From contig JBAXNR010000004.1 of NCBI GenBank assembly GCA_037133675.1, positions 1-64,000 of the forward strand: a stretch of DNA of 64,000 bases. The letters run 5' to 3'. The position numbers and the translations under genes were made by a program. Below the pieces are notes generated by a model. It did not search any database. It was not told where the DNA came from and was given only the letters and a program-made list of their open reading frames with translations. Position 1 is the first letter of the stretch; every line of letters begins with the position of its first letter. Below are positions 7,033-16,663 of the stretch, piece by piece. Source of the DNA: UBA4132 sp037133675 (GTDB taxonomy: Bacteria; Pseudomonadota; Gammaproteobacteria; Methylococcales; Methylomonadaceae).

Positions 7033-8373
7033 TCAAGCTTCCATTGCTTTTCTGACATCATCGGCGATTTGGTTTGCAGAATTTCTGACCAGTTCATCCT
7101 GCTCGCCTTCTACCATGACACGAATTAACGGCTCTGTGCCTGAGGCTCTTAATAGCACGCGTCCTGTGTTGCCTAGTTGCTGTTCAACCGCTCGCACTGA
7201 TCGTTGTATGTATTCGTTAGTGCTGATATTGATTTTTTTCGTGGTTTTAATATTGATTAAAATTTGCGGATATTTTTGCATCCCCGATTTTAATTCATAC
7301 AGGCTTTTACCCGTAGATTCCATTTCCGCCATCACTTGCAATGCGGAAATAATACCGTCGCCTGTGGTAGTTCTGTCCAAACAAATAATATGCCCTGAGT
7401 TTTCGCCACCTAAAATGCCTTTATGTTCAGTCAACATCTCCATCACATAACGATCGCCGACGTTGGATCTCAGTAGATCGATGCCTAGGTGTTTTAAGCC
7501 ATGCTCCATGCCTAAATTGGTCATTAATGTGCCAACCACGGGTCCTAACATTTGCCCTGCTTCTAGTCGTGATTTGGCAATAATATAGATAAGTTCATCA
7601 CCATCGACTATTTCGCCTTTATGATCAACCATAATCAATCTATCACCATCACCATCTAAGGCAATACCTATATCGGCTTGGTGTTGCAGTACAGCGGCAA
7701 CTAATTTTGCTGGGCTGGTTGCTCCGCATTCTTCATTAATATTCAGTCCATTAGGTTCTACACCAATGCTAATAACTGTTGCGCCAATTTCGCTGAATAC
7801 ATGAGGAGCAATATGATAAGTCGCACCATTGGCACAATCAACGACAATTTTCAGCCCACTAAAATCCAACCGTGTCGGTACGCTAGCTTTGCAAAATTCA
7901 ATATAACGACCTGCGGCATCGCCTATGCGTTTTGCTTTACCTAATTGTGCAGATTCTACCGTTGTCATCGGTGAATCAATGTAATACTCTATCTTTTCTT
8001 CTATATCATCGGGTAGTTTTGTACCCTCAACGGAAAAAAATTTAATACCGTTATCGTAATAAGGATTGTGTGAGGCACTGATGACTATGCCTGTTTTAGC
8101 TCTTAAAGTTCGCGTTAAATAAGCAATGCCAGGGGTGGGCATAGGACCTAATAAACGAGTATCTACGCCAGCCGCAGTCAAACCAGCTTCTAAGGCGGAT
8201 TCAAACATATAACCAGAAATACGCGTATCTTTGCCCACCAATACAAAGCCATTACCTTCCTTGGCAAACACTCGACCAGCAGCCCAGCCCAACTTTAATA
8301 AGAAATCAGCCGTTATTGGGGTTTCGCCGACTTTGCCTCGAATACCATCGGTACCAAAATATTTTTTTGTCAT
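7033..8373 (-). CDS. glmM: Phosphoglucosamine mutase
   Basis: A 446-aa enzyme converting glucosamine 6-phosphate to glucosamine 1-phosphate for UDP-GlcNAc synthesis. The phosphoserine loop ISASHNP is at about residues 98-104 (Ser101), the magnesium loop DGDGDR near 240, the sugar-binding GGENSGHI near 325 and the phosphate-binding RASGTEPLIRV near 410. The length matches the family. The ATG at 8373 starts the conserved KKYFGTDGIRG. It is normally preceded by folP, which is missing; ftsH lies directly upstream, separated by a terminator, so glmM probably has its own promoter. Confidence 0.97.
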   Translation of the reverse strand: MTKKYFGTDGIRGKVGETPITADFLLKLGWAAGRVFAKEGNGFVLVGKDTRISGYMFESALEAGLTAAGVDTRLLGPMPTPGIAYLTRTLRAKTGIVISASHNPYYDNGIKFFSVEGTKLPDDIEEKIEYYIDSPMTTVESAQLGKAKRIGDAAGRYIEFCKASVPTRLDFSGLKIVVDCANGATYHIAPHVFSEIGATVISIGVEPNGLNINEECGATSPAKLVAAVLQHQADIGIALDGDGDRLIMVDHKGEIVDGDELIYIIAKSRLEAGQMLGPVVGTLMTNLGMEHGLKHLGIDLLRSNVGDRYVMEMLTEHKGILGGENSGHIICLDRTTTGDGIISALQVMAEMESTGKSLYELKSGMQKYPQILINIKTTKKINISTNEYIQRSVRAVEQQLGNTGRVLLRASGTEPLIRVMVEGEQDELVRNSANQIADDVRKAMEA

Positions 8374-8464
8374 AATGTTAGAACCTAAAAATTGTGATGT
8401 TTGACCGCTTAATTCTGTACCCAACTGACATTATCGATATAGTCATGTTGTAAATAGACACAAA

Positions 8465-8491
8465 AAAGGAGAAACATTAGGTTTCTCCTTT
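8465..8491 (-). terminator. Rho-independent terminator of ftsH
   Basis: A perfect 11-bp stem (8465-8475/8481-8491) with a 5-base loop is followed on the minus strand by six T. It lies 22 bases after the ftsH stop codon and upstream of glmM, so it separates the two transcripts. Confidence 0.85.
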
Positions 8492-8513
8492 ATGGGGTTT
8501 GTTCTGATACTGT

Positions 8514-10436
8514 TTAGCTTTGCTCTGCTGTTTTACCAATTGATGTATCAGATTGTTTATCTAATTTAATTTCATCGACATTAACGCCATCACGCGGCGG
8601 CTTGTCATCCCACCCTTGTGGATCACGGACGGGTTTACGCGCCATTAAATCATCAATTTGATGTTTGTCGATAGTCTCATACTTCATTAGGGCTTCCGCC
8701 ATTGCGTGGAGAATATCAATATTTTCTTTGATGAGTCTTTCAGCACGTTCGTAGTTGCGATCAATAAATGAACGAATTTCTTCGTCAATACTGTGTGATG
8801 TTTCTTCGGCGACAGATTTATGTTGAGTGACTGAACGTCCCAAAAACACTTCACCCTCTTCTTCACTGTAAGAAAGAGGTCCTAAACGTTGTGAAAAGCC
8901 CCATTTAGTCACCATATTACGCGCTAATTCAGTGGCTCGTTCAATGTCATTAGACGCGCCTGTACTGACTTGTTCCCAGCCAAATACTACGTCTTCTGCA
9001 ATACGACCACCGTATAAACTGGAAATCATGCTGTCTAGTTTTTGTTTGCTGGCACTGTATTGATCACGCTCAGGCAGGAACATAGTCACGCCTAGCGCAC
9101 GACCTCTGGGCATAATACTGACTTTATAAACAGGATCATGTTCAGGCACTAATTTACCAACAATCGCATGACCTGCTTCATGGTAAGCCGTCATTTTCTT
9201 TTCTTTCTCGCCCATCACCATTGTGTGTCTTTCAACACCCATGATGAGTTTGTCTTTGGCTTTTTCTAAATCAGCCATATTAACCACGCGCTTATTCATA
9301 CGCGCTGCCAATAACGCAGCTTCATTGATTAAATTAGCTAAATCAGCCCCTGAAAAACCAGGTGTACCTTGCGCGATATATTTCACTTCGACATCATCAT
9401 CTGAAGGAACTTTTTTCATGTGAACTTTCAGAATTTGCTCCCGTCCACGCACATCAGGCAAACCAACAGTGACTTGACGATCAAATCGACCTGGACGCAA
9501 TAAAGCTTTGTCTAATACATCGGCACGGTTAGTTGCAGCGATAACAATAATGCCTTCGTTACCTTCAAAGCCGTCCATTTCAACTAATAATTGGTTTAAG
9601 GTTTGTTCACGCTCATCATTACCGCCGCCTAAACCTGCGCCACGTTGCCTACCAACTGCATCAATTTCATCAATAAAAATAATGCAAGGTGCGTGTTTTT
9701 TGGCGGTTTCAAACATATCACGCACCCGTGATGCGCCAACACCGACAAACATCTCCACAAAATCCGAACCAGAAATAGTAAAAAATGGGACTTTAGCTTC
9801 ACCTGCAATGGCTCTAGCCAACAGTGTTTTACCTGTTCCAGGAGGACCTACCATCAATGCACCTCTGGGAATTTTACCGCCCAAACGTTGGTACTTAGCA
9901 GGGTCTTTAAGGAAATCAACCATTTCAACCACTTCTTCTTTTGCTTCGTCACAACCTGCGACATCGGCAAAAGTGATTTTTATTTGATCTTCTTCCAGCA
10001 TACGCGCTTTGCTTTTACCGAAGCTCATTGCGCCACGACCACCTGCACCGCCGCCGTTCATTTGACGCATAAAGAATACCCAAACGGCAATCAGTAATAG
10101 CATCGGGCCAAAAGAAACCAATAACTGCATTAACATAGATGGCTGCTCAGGGGGAACAGCCTTAGTTTCAACGCCATTTGCTAATAAATCATCGACTAGA
10201 TGTGGATCATTGGGCGCGTAGGTTTTAAGTTGTCGACCATCCTGCATTTTAGCTTTAATGATATGTTCATCAATAGTAACTTGTTGAACCTGTCCTGCCT
10301 TCACTGAATCGATAAATTCGGAGTAGGACAACGATGAATCAACACGCTCTTTTTGAGAACTCACACCGCTAAAGAGAAGCATCAAGACAACCGCAATGAC
10401 ACCCCATAGGATTATATTTTTTATCATATCGTTCAT
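8514..10436 (-). CDS. ftsH: ATP-dependent zinc metalloprotease FtsH
   Basis: A 640-aa membrane-anchored AAA+ protease that degrades unassembled membrane proteins and regulatory proteins such as LpxC and sigma-32. Two membrane helices (about 5-23 and 101-122) flank a periplasmic domain. The Walker A motif GPPGTGKT is at 197-204, followed by Walker B IIFIDEIDAVG, the second region of homology ATNRADVLDKALLRPGRFD, and the zinc-binding HEAGH near 420. AGGG lies 7 bases before the chosen ATG. Downstream is rlmE's usual partner order reversed in transcription: rlmE comes first, then ftsH. Confidence 0.97.
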   Translation of the reverse strand: MNDMIKNIILWGVIAVVLMLLFSGVSSQKERVDSSLSYSEFIDSVKAGQVQQVTIDEHIIKAKMQDGRQLKTYAPNDPHLVDDLLANGVETKAVPPEQPSMLMQLLVSFGPMLLLIAVWVFFMRQMNGGGAGGRGAMSFGKSKARMLEEDQIKITFADVAGCDEAKEEVVEMVDFLKDPAKYQRLGGKIPRGALMVGPPGTGKTLLARAIAGEAKVPFFTISGSDFVEMFVGVGASRVRDMFETAKKHAPCIIFIDEIDAVGRQRGAGLGGGNDEREQTLNQLLVEMDGFEGNEGIIVIAATNRADVLDKALLRPGRFDRQVTVGLPDVRGREQILKVHMKKVPSDDDVEVKYIAQGTPGFSGADLANLINEAALLAARMNKRVVNMADLEKAKDKLIMGVERHTMVMGEKEKKMTAYHEAGHAIVGKLVPEHDPVYKVSIMPRGRALGVTMFLPERDQYSASKQKLDSMISSLYGGRIAEDVVFGWEQVSTGASNDIERATELARNMVTKWGFSQRLGPLSYSEEEGEVFLGRSVTQHKSVAEETSHSIDEEIRSFIDRNYERAERLIKENIDILHAMAEALMKYETIDKHQIDDLMARKPVRDPQGWDDKPPRDGVNVDEIKLDKQSDTSIGKTAEQS

Positions 10437-10586
10437 TTACACGCCCTAGGCTTTGAACATCTCTCGGTTTAAAAAACTGAGCAATTATATCAGGTGACAA
10501 CACCCTGACCGTCGTTATTTATGAGAGGAACTCACTAAAAACCAAGTAAATCCCACCAGTTCTGTGAATATAAGGCTTAATAAAGA

Positions 10587-11204
10587 TTATTTAAAGCCCT
10601 TTGCTAAAATATATACTTCATTACTGCGCGGTCTGGATGCTTTTGGCTTTCTAATGACTACTTTGGTGAAATGATTTTGCACTTCACGATGAAAATCTTC
10701 AAAGCCTTCACCCTGAAATACCTTCACTAAAAATCCACCGTTTTTTGCCAAAATACTCTTAGCTGTGTCTAGTGCTAATTCGCATAAATACATCGAACGC
10801 GGCTGATCCACCGCTTTATTACCGCTCATATTCGGAGCCATATCTGACAACACCAAATGCACAGGCAGATCATCCAGCACAGCAACTAATTGATCTATGA
10901 CCGCTTGCTCAAGAAAATCACCTTGAATAAAATCTACGCCCTCAATCGCATCCATCGGTAAAATATCTAGTGCAACCAATTTATTGCCCTTGCCCAACCG
11001 TTGTTTAGCATACTGTGACCAACCACCAGGTGCTGCACCCAAATCAACAATATTCATACCTGTTTTAATGAGAGAATCTTTTTCTTGAATCTCCGATAAT
11101 TTGAATACTGCGCGTGACCGATAGCCTTGAGCCTTAGCTAGTTTGACATATTCATCATCAAAATGTTCCTGCATCCATTGATTACTGCTTTTACTTCGTG
11201 CCAT
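10587..11204 (-). CDS. rlmE: 23S rRNA (uridine2552-2'-O)-methyltransferase RlmE
   Basis: A 205-aa SAM-dependent Rossmann methyltransferase (FtsJ/RrmJ) acting on U2552 of 23S rRNA in the 50S subunit. The SAM loop VDLGAAPGGWSQYA, the catalytic Lys35 in RAVFKLSEI, Asp in VLSDMAPN, Lys in FLVKVFQGEG and Glu in RSNEVYILAKGF form the K-D-K-E tetrad. Length and order before ftsH match the gammaproteobacterial norm. It is divergent from yhbY, with a 50-base shared promoter region. Confidence 0.96.
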   Translation of the reverse strand: MARSKSSNQWMQEHFDDEYVKLAKAQGYRSRAVFKLSEIQEKDSLIKTGMNIVDLGAAPGGWSQYAKQRLGKGNKLVALDILPMDAIEGVDFIQGDFLEQAVIDQLVAVLDDLPVHLVLSDMAPNMSGNKAVDQPRSMYLCELALDTAKSILAKNGGFLVKVFQGEGFEDFHREVQNHFTKVVIRKPKASRPRSNEVYILAKGFK

Positions 11205-11254
11205 AACGCCTTATTTTTAGTGTAGAATTAAGTTTTTGATTTTGAGAATAAAAC

Positions 11255-11521
11255 GTGAAAGCAGTCGATAAGAAAAAACTAAAGTCCGAAGCGCATAGTT
11301 TAAAACCTGTAGTCATCATTGGTCAGTCTGGGCTAACCGATGCTGTATTAGCTGAAATTGAGCTTGCACTTAACCATCATGAACTGATTAAAATAAAGAT
11401 ACGCGCCGAGCGCGATGAACGCCCGCTAATCAGCGAAAAAATTTGCGCCAGTACAGCGGCAGAACTCATTCAATCGATTGGACAAATCACGGTTATTTAT
11501 CGATTGAATCCGACTAAATAA
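11255..11521 (+). CDS. yhbY: RNA-binding CRM-domain protein YhbY
   Basis: An 88-aa CRM-domain protein that associates with pre-50S ribosomal subunits. The GxxG-type loop IIGQSGLTDAVL and the helix EIELALNHHELIKIKI are typical. It starts with GTG, and upstream bases are shared with the divergent rlmE. The length matches the family. It is followed by a 130-base gap before the McrBC-like module. Confidence 0.92.
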   Translation: MKAVDKKKLKSEAHSLKPVVIIGQSGLTDAVLAEIELALNHHELIKIKIRAERDERPLISEKICASTAAELIQSIGQITVIYRLNPTK

Positions 11522-11653
11522 CCTTTAGGGAAAGGCGCGAGACTCACAGTCATGTGCTTTTCACCTTGCCATTAACATTTGATTAATTTTTTAATCATCG
11601 TGCAAATTATACAATAAAAATCAGCACTATTTTAACAAAATACAGGAGTCTCA

Positions 11654-14179
11654 ATGAATATTCCCAAAGAAGAGCGTAGCATTTTAGCCTTTAAGCTACA
11701 TTCAAAAGTAAATCCAGATCAAGGTAACATTAGACCTGTTGCTGAAATTATTGATCGTGAATTAAAAGAATTGAATGCCGATAATTTCTGTCGTACTAAT
11801 AGAGTATTTGTCACCACGGGCTATCAAACCCTTGATGAAAAATTTAAAAAGTGGCAAATATTTCGCAGTCCAATAAAACCCTCTGATTATATCAGCGAAA
11901 ATATTGATCCCTCTGAAGCATCACGGTATTTAACACAAGGTACAAAAGCAGAACGCCTAAAGCCTAGTGAATTGATTGAAATTATTGAAGGTGAATTACC
12001 CGACAAAAACTCCCGCTACTTTGAGGGAGTATATCCTAGCACTGAATATATTTTCATTCAAAACAAAGCGGGAGATTGTTTTGGACCCTTTGCTTGGGAA
12101 TATAAAGAAGAGGATTTAGGATTTTATTTAGAATTACTGACTGACAAACCATTATTAAAATCCTATGAAATGAGCTTAGGACAGCTATTTAAAATTAATA
12201 ATGAAAACTTTGCTAAAAGTGTCTTTAGTTTTTTAATTGATAATAGACCCTATCACTTTCTGTTTTTAAATTTTCATGAGTTTATTAATCAAGCCGATTA
12301 TTACGATTATGCCTCAGATGAAGAAATTGTCCGCTATTGTTCTAAATTAGCAGGTGAAATAGGTACAACACCATTCAACAGAGAAAACTGGAATATCTTT
12401 AAACAATTGGCAAGTAATCATGCAAAATTTAGCGAAGAACTTAATAAAAGCCGATTAGCGCAATTATCAAAAATTGCTGACAATGTTTATAATGAGCAAA
12501 AAGAGATACAAGATAATATTGAAACGTTTTTAAAAAGTAATTATGGTGAACAACTTATCCAAAACTTTATCTCTCAAAAACGCCCTCAATTATTAAAACA
12601 CTTGCGTGAAGAAATTCTGGCTGAAAAAAATAAAGATATTAATGGCAGAGAAGAAAGAATTTTTTTGATAGAGCAGCGGTTAAAAGAAAAAGATAAAGAG
12701 TTAAAAGAACTCAGTGCTGACGTAGAACGTAAACGAAAAGAAGCTAATCAAGATGTGGTTTTAGATCATGCCGTTGCGGAACGTAATGAAAAAGTACAAT
12801 TATTAGATCAAGCTATCGTAGAAAAAGAAAAACAACTAAGTGAAATTGTTGAACGTCTCAATTTGTCGGCTGAATTGGATGAGATCAACAAAAGAATCGA
12901 AGAAGGTAAAGTTATCTATAAGCATTATGAAAAGGAAAATTCCTCTATTATAGAAACAACAAAAAAATTAAAACTTGAGCGTGATAAAACAGAAGATGAA
13001 TTACGCACCAAGTTAATAGAATTAAAACCGTTTGTAGAGCACATTAACGGTTCTTTTTTTATTAATAAAACCGAAAAAAATAGAAGCGTGTTTGTTGAAG
13101 TAAAGCCTCTTACGCATATTGATATACTAGAGCAGCAACGCTTAGTAGTGGAAACCGTAAAACACAATCTACGCTTAAAAGGACGTTATTTTGATTCATG
13201 GCAAGTTGCTAACTTATTAATATCTACCCAACAATCGTTTATTACTTTTTTGGCTGGATTACCTGGGGTTGGTAAAACTTCTTTAGCACGATTAATTATC
13301 GAATCACAACAATTACAACCCCGCTTACAAGAGGTATCGGTGGCACGCGGATGGACATCACAAAAGGATTTAATTGGCTTTTATAATCCATTATCCAATC
13401 GTTTTCAATCTGCTAATACAGGATTATATTCGTTTATTGAAGCCTTGAGTCTTGAAACCAAAAAAGATGAACAAGCAATGGCGTATGTATTACTTGATGA
13501 AGCTAATTTAAGTCCTATTGAACATTATTGGTCGGCATTTATGGCAATGGCAGATGGTGAAGGTGAGCGGGTATTACGTTTAGGACAAGATACCCTACCC
13601 GTGCCATCGGTATTACGTTTTCTGGCAACTATCAATTATGACGGTACAACCGAACCATTAAGTCCGCGTGTTGTTGACCGTGCGCCCGTATTAGTCATGG
13701 AAGCAAACGATGCTTTACAAGACGATCACGATACTTCATTAGAAAAAGAAATAGCCTTACCATTATCAGCATTGGAAATGAATAAACTATTTGGTTTAGT
13801 GCAAGGATTTCCGACTTTTACTGATGAAGAAAGTATTATTTTTAATAAAGTGCGGCAAATACTGTCTAATCCAAGTTTAGAAAATGGTCGCCCATTAAGT
13901 ATTAGTCAGCGTAAAGAAATTATTATTCGTCAATATTGCGCTCAAGCCAGTTCGTTAATGCGCTTTTTTGGCTGTGATGATTTTAAAGCCTTGGATTTAG
14001 CAATATTACAACACGTTTTACCGCAAGTGCGTGGTAATGGACAAAAGTTTGCTAAACGGTTAATAGAGTTAAAACAACTTTGTGATAATGAGGGTTTAAA
14101 AGATTCTGCAAGTTATTTAGAAAAAATGTTAGCGTACGGTGAAACAGAACTGCATTCTTACGATTTTTTCTGCTGGTAA
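11654..14179 (+). CDS. McrB-like AAA+ NTPase with long coiled coil
   Basis: An 841-aa protein. The C-terminal third is an McrB/MoxR-type AAA+ domain: Walker A GLPGVGKTS near residues 534-542, Walker B LLDEANLSPIEHYW near 612-625, and the SPRVVDRAP arginine region near 670. Residues about 255-460 are a strongly charged coiled coil (RLKEKDKELKELSADVERKR and similar). The first 250 residues contain a beta-rich segment (FIQNKAGDCFGPFAWEY) and are unassigned. McrB homologues assemble rings that move DNA or RNA for a McrC nuclease, and the next gene supplies such a nuclease. AGGAG lies 5 bases before the ATG. Coiled-coil McrB relatives are known among type IV restriction systems, so an antiphage role is likely, but the target is unknown. 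Confidence 0.8.
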   Translation: MNIPKEERSILAFKLHSKVNPDQGNIRPVAEIIDRELKELNADNFCRTNRVFVTTGYQTLDEKFKKWQIFRSPIKPSDYISENIDPSEASRYLTQGTKAERLKPSELIEIIEGELPDKNSRYFEGVYPSTEYIFIQNKAGDCFGPFAWEYKEEDLGFYLELLTDKPLLKSYEMSLGQLFKINNENFAKSVFSFLIDNRPYHFLFLNFHEFINQADYYDYASDEEIVRYCSKLAGEIGTTPFNRENWNIFKQLASNHAKFSEELNKSRLAQLSKIADNVYNEQKEIQDNIETFLKSNYGEQLIQNFISQKRPQLLKHLREEILAEKNKDINGREERIFLIEQRLKEKDKELKELSADVERKRKEANQDVVLDHAVAERNEKVQLLDQAIVEKEKQLSEIVERLNLSAELDEINKRIEEGKVIYKHYEKENSSIIETTKKLKLERDKTEDELRTKLIELKPFVEHINGSFFINKTEKNRSVFVEVKPLTHIDILEQQRLVVETVKHNLRLKGRYFDSWQVANLLISTQQSFITFLAGLPGVGKTSLARLIIESQQLQPRLQEVSVARGWTSQKDLIGFYNPLSNRFQSANTGLYSFIEALSLETKKDEQAMAYVLLDEANLSPIEHYWSAFMAMADGEGERVLRLGQDTLPVPSVLRFLATINYDGTTEPLSPRVVDRAPVLVMEANDALQDDHDTSLEKEIALPLSALEMNKLFGLVQGFPTFTDEESIIFNKVRQILSNPSLENGRPLSISQRKEIIIRQYCAQASSLMRFFGCDDFKALDLAILQHVLPQVRGNGQKFAKRLIELKQLCDNEGLKDSASYLEKMLAYGETELHSYDFFCW

Positions 14180-14185
14180 GTCACT

Positions 14186-15886
14186 GTGAAAATAAATTTT
14201 TTCGTTGATAATGAATATCACGCGTGGAATGGTCATCATCATGAGATTTATATTATCCGTGCTGACCAAACTGTGTATTTTGAATTATTCAATGTAAGTA
14301 ATAATGAAAACCCTGTGTTATTCATTGAAAATGATGAATTGGATTTAACGGCAGTTTACAGCGAAGAATTAGGTAATGTTTTTCGCTCGGTTTCTGGTAG
14401 TTTATTTCGTGAATCATTTGGTCTTGCCATTGTTAATATACACTTAGCTGAGCAACGCTTTGAATTGCGTTTTGAAGTGATTGTAAAAAAAGCCAATGCG
14501 CAACAAGTTGAAGAAATGATTCGTTATTTGACACATAAACAAAATGACATTATGCGCATTTGTTTATCACGCACTGATTTATCAATAGAAAATACCAGCG
14601 ATCCAGAAACTATCCTTAATACCGCAGAAACCTTTGTTAATACCTTAATTAGTTGCCGTTTGGAATTACAATATCATTTACGCAAGCGTTTAATACCGAT
14701 TAAACAAGCCGCGTGGAAAGCCTCACAAAATAGTGATATTGATCCTTTTGATATTATATTTAATTTAGACGCACTAGAACCCGTATTAGGTGAAGGTGAT
14801 GTAGTAGTTAATGGTCGTAGTTTTTCGATTACTGAAACTGAAGTAACGACACTTGAACAAACCGCTAATGTAAAAGAAAACGCTATTTTATTAGGTGGAC
14901 TTTATTCCATGCGGCGAATTATTACTACCTTATTGGATAGCATTAATCCTGATTTTGCACACAGTAAAATTGCCTATCATGACCCCGACTATGAATCCCT
15001 GAATGATGTATTATCAAGGCTCACTTCGTCTAATATGAAACAGCGTTGTGAAAATCAATTACTTCAACTTGAGGAATTTATTCGCTATTTTGAAAAAAAC
15101 TTAGCGATAAGCTATCAAGGTGAACTACGACCTATTATGACCCCATTTGTCAGAGCATCGCGGGTTTATCGGCGTTTATTTGAACAATTACACGATTGGT
15201 ATATTTTAGGCGAGCCTTCTTTGAATGGTAGAAACTATCTAGCAAAATTACGCTCGGTATCAAAATTATATGAGTTTGTTGCCTTATTTAAACTGATAGA
15301 TTATTTATATGATAATAATTGGACGACTATTGATACCCGTTGGTCATCTCAATTAGAATTCGTGCCGTCAATAGTCACATTTAATCGTAATGGTTTTAAA
15401 TTAACGTTAAGTTATGAGCCTAAAGTTTTTCCTTATAGTGTGCAGACAAAACACGCAGATTTAGTGGATATGAAACACGCAACAATCAATGGAGATTATG
15501 ATTATTGGTGTCCAGATCTAGTATTAAGAATAGATTCTAGTGATAAAACTGTTTATTTAGTTTTCGATGCCAAATACAGTTCAGCCAGTAGTGTAAGAAA
15601 ATATCACTTACCTAGTTTATTAGAAAAATATTTTATTAATATGGCAGTCTATGACGCATATAGCCAATTATTAAAGCAAGAACCTATTGTGGGAGTTATT
15701 GCCTTATTTCCCGATAAAAATGCGCCTGCACCTATTTATCTACCCAATTGGACAAAATACGGGCTGTATAAAAGACCCACCCGATTACCCATTGTGACAG
15801 GACTGGCAATTTTGCCAGAACTGGATACCACGGCTTATCCAGCACTCGATCAACTATTTGCGATTGCTGAAAGGCAATTGAATTAA
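14186..15886 (+). CDS. DUF2357/McrC-type PD-(D/E)XK nuclease, partner of the McrB-like gene
   Basis: A 566-aa protein starting with GTG 6 bases after the upstream stop, hence translationally linked. The N-terminal two thirds have the layout of DUF2357 proteins (beta-rich start, then helices with RYLTHKQNDI and RRIITTLLDS). The C-terminal nuclease core reads YWCPDLVLRI then VYLVFDAKYSSAS, giving the PD...DxK signature of McrC-family nucleases, with Asp near 460. It is followed by a short REP-like palindrome and convergent greA. Together the two genes look like a complete type IV restriction-like module inserted between yhbY and greA. The substrate is not evident. Confidence 0.8.
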   Translation: MKINFFVDNEYHAWNGHHHEIYIIRADQTVYFELFNVSNNENPVLFIENDELDLTAVYSEELGNVFRSVSGSLFRESFGLAIVNIHLAEQRFELRFEVIVKKANAQQVEEMIRYLTHKQNDIMRICLSRTDLSIENTSDPETILNTAETFVNTLISCRLELQYHLRKRLIPIKQAAWKASQNSDIDPFDIIFNLDALEPVLGEGDVVVNGRSFSITETEVTTLEQTANVKENAILLGGLYSMRRIITTLLDSINPDFAHSKIAYHDPDYESLNDVLSRLTSSNMKQRCENQLLQLEEFIRYFEKNLAISYQGELRPIMTPFVRASRVYRRLFEQLHDWYILGEPSLNGRNYLAKLRSVSKLYEFVALFKLIDYLYDNNWTTIDTRWSSQLEFVPSIVTFNRNGFKLTLSYEPKVFPYSVQTKHADLVDMKHATINGDYDYWCPDLVLRIDSSDKTVYLVFDAKYSSASSVRKYHLPSLLEKYFINMAVYDAYSQLLKQEPIVGVIALFPDKNAPAPIYLPNWTKYGLYKRPTRLPIVTGLAILPELDTTAYPALDQLFAIAERQLN

Positions 15887-15913
15887 TCACAACCGTAGTG
15901 ATGCGTTTAGATG

Positions 15914-15942
15914 AAGTAGGCACGAGCTATTCGCGCCTACTT
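15914..15942. repeat. REP-like palindrome, family A
   Basis: AAGTAGGC and GCCTACTT flank an inner CGAGCTATTCG hairpin. The same design recurs at 24395-24422. It sits between the convergent ends of the McrC-like gene and greA. There is no T-tail, so it is a dispersed repeat more than a terminator. Confidence 0.6.
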
Positions 15943-15952
15943 TCAGCAGTAT

Positions 15953-16429
15953 TTAGATATACTGCACCGCAATAATTTCATACTCAATATTCCCGCTAGG
16001 TGCTTTAACGGTAACAATATCTTCAACGCCTTTGCCGATTAAGGCACGAGCAATCGGCGAGCCGATAGAAATACGATTGTCTTTAATACTGGCTTCATCT
16101 TCGCCGACTATTTGATAAGTTACGCGCTGTTCAGTTTCCAAATTTTCAATTTCTACCGTTGCACCAAAGACCACTTTACCATTCGCATCTACTTTAGTGA
16201 CATCAATAATTTGTGCGTTAGACAATTTACCTTCAATTTCATTAATGCGCCCTTCGGCAAAACTTTGTTGCTCTTTTGCAGCATGGTATTCAGCATTTTC
16301 TTTTAAATCGCCATGCGCTCTAGCGGTAGCAATCGCATTAACGATGCGTGGACGCACCACAAATTTTAATTCTTCTAATTCAACGCGTAATTTTTCTGCA
16401 CCTTTAACGGTCAGTGGTACTTTTCCCAT
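15953..16429 (-). CDS. greA: Transcription elongation factor GreA
   Basis: A 158-aa factor that enters the RNA polymerase secondary channel and stimulates cleavage of backtracked RNA. The N-terminal coiled coil carries the acidic tip GDLKENAEYHAAKEQQ (Asp and Glu), and the C-terminal domain ends in the FKBP-like SPIARALIGKGVEDIVTVKAPSG. Length is exact. It starts with ATGGGAAAAG. greA is usually near carB or yhbY, and here the McrBC-like module separates it from yhbY. Confidence 0.97.
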   Translation of the reverse strand: MGKVPLTVKGAEKLRVELEELKFVVRPRIVNAIATARAHGDLKENAEYHAAKEQQSFAEGRINEIEGKLSNAQIIDVTKVDANGKVVFGATVEIENLETEQRVTYQIVGEDEASIKDNRISIGSPIARALIGKGVEDIVTVKAPSGNIEYEIIAVQYI

Positions 16430-16450
16430 TTTCTTAATTCTCCAAATGAT

Positions 16451-16480
16451 TGTAGGTTGGGGTGAGAGTCGAACCCAACA
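16451..16480. repeat. REP-like palindrome, family D
   Basis: TGTAGGTTGGGG and the facing CGAACCCAACA form an imperfect palindrome of the widespread GTAGGTTGGG...CCCAAC type. A related copy lies at 60365-60397. It lies just upstream of greA. Confidence 0.5.
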
Positions 16481-16611
16481 TTTTAGCAGTTTATTGTTTA
16501 TATCGTTTCAACGTTGTGCGTTGGAATACCTGTGTGACGCTCTAGCGTCATGTCTCGCAACGCTGGAAAAAGTAGGTCGGAATAAGAGCGTCCAAGCGAT
16601 AGCGCGGGGCG

Positions 16612-16644
16612 GGCGTTTCCGACATCGCATAAGTCGGAAACGCC
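16612..16644. repeat. 12-bp perfect inverted repeat after mltA
   Basis: GGCGTTTCCGAC (16612-16623) and its exact complement (16633-16644) are separated by 9 bases. The element ends 20 bases before the mltA stop codon on the other side and has no T-run. It looks like another dispersed palindrome and may protect the mltA mRNA end. Confidence 0.6.
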
Positions 16645-16663
16645 TGTGTCGCTCCCTAAATCG

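Noticed and set aside
9508..9987. A plus-strand reading frame of 159 residues across ftsH
   Set aside because: It is antisense to the conserved AAA+ core of ftsH and has no ribosome site or family match; a codon-bias shadow.
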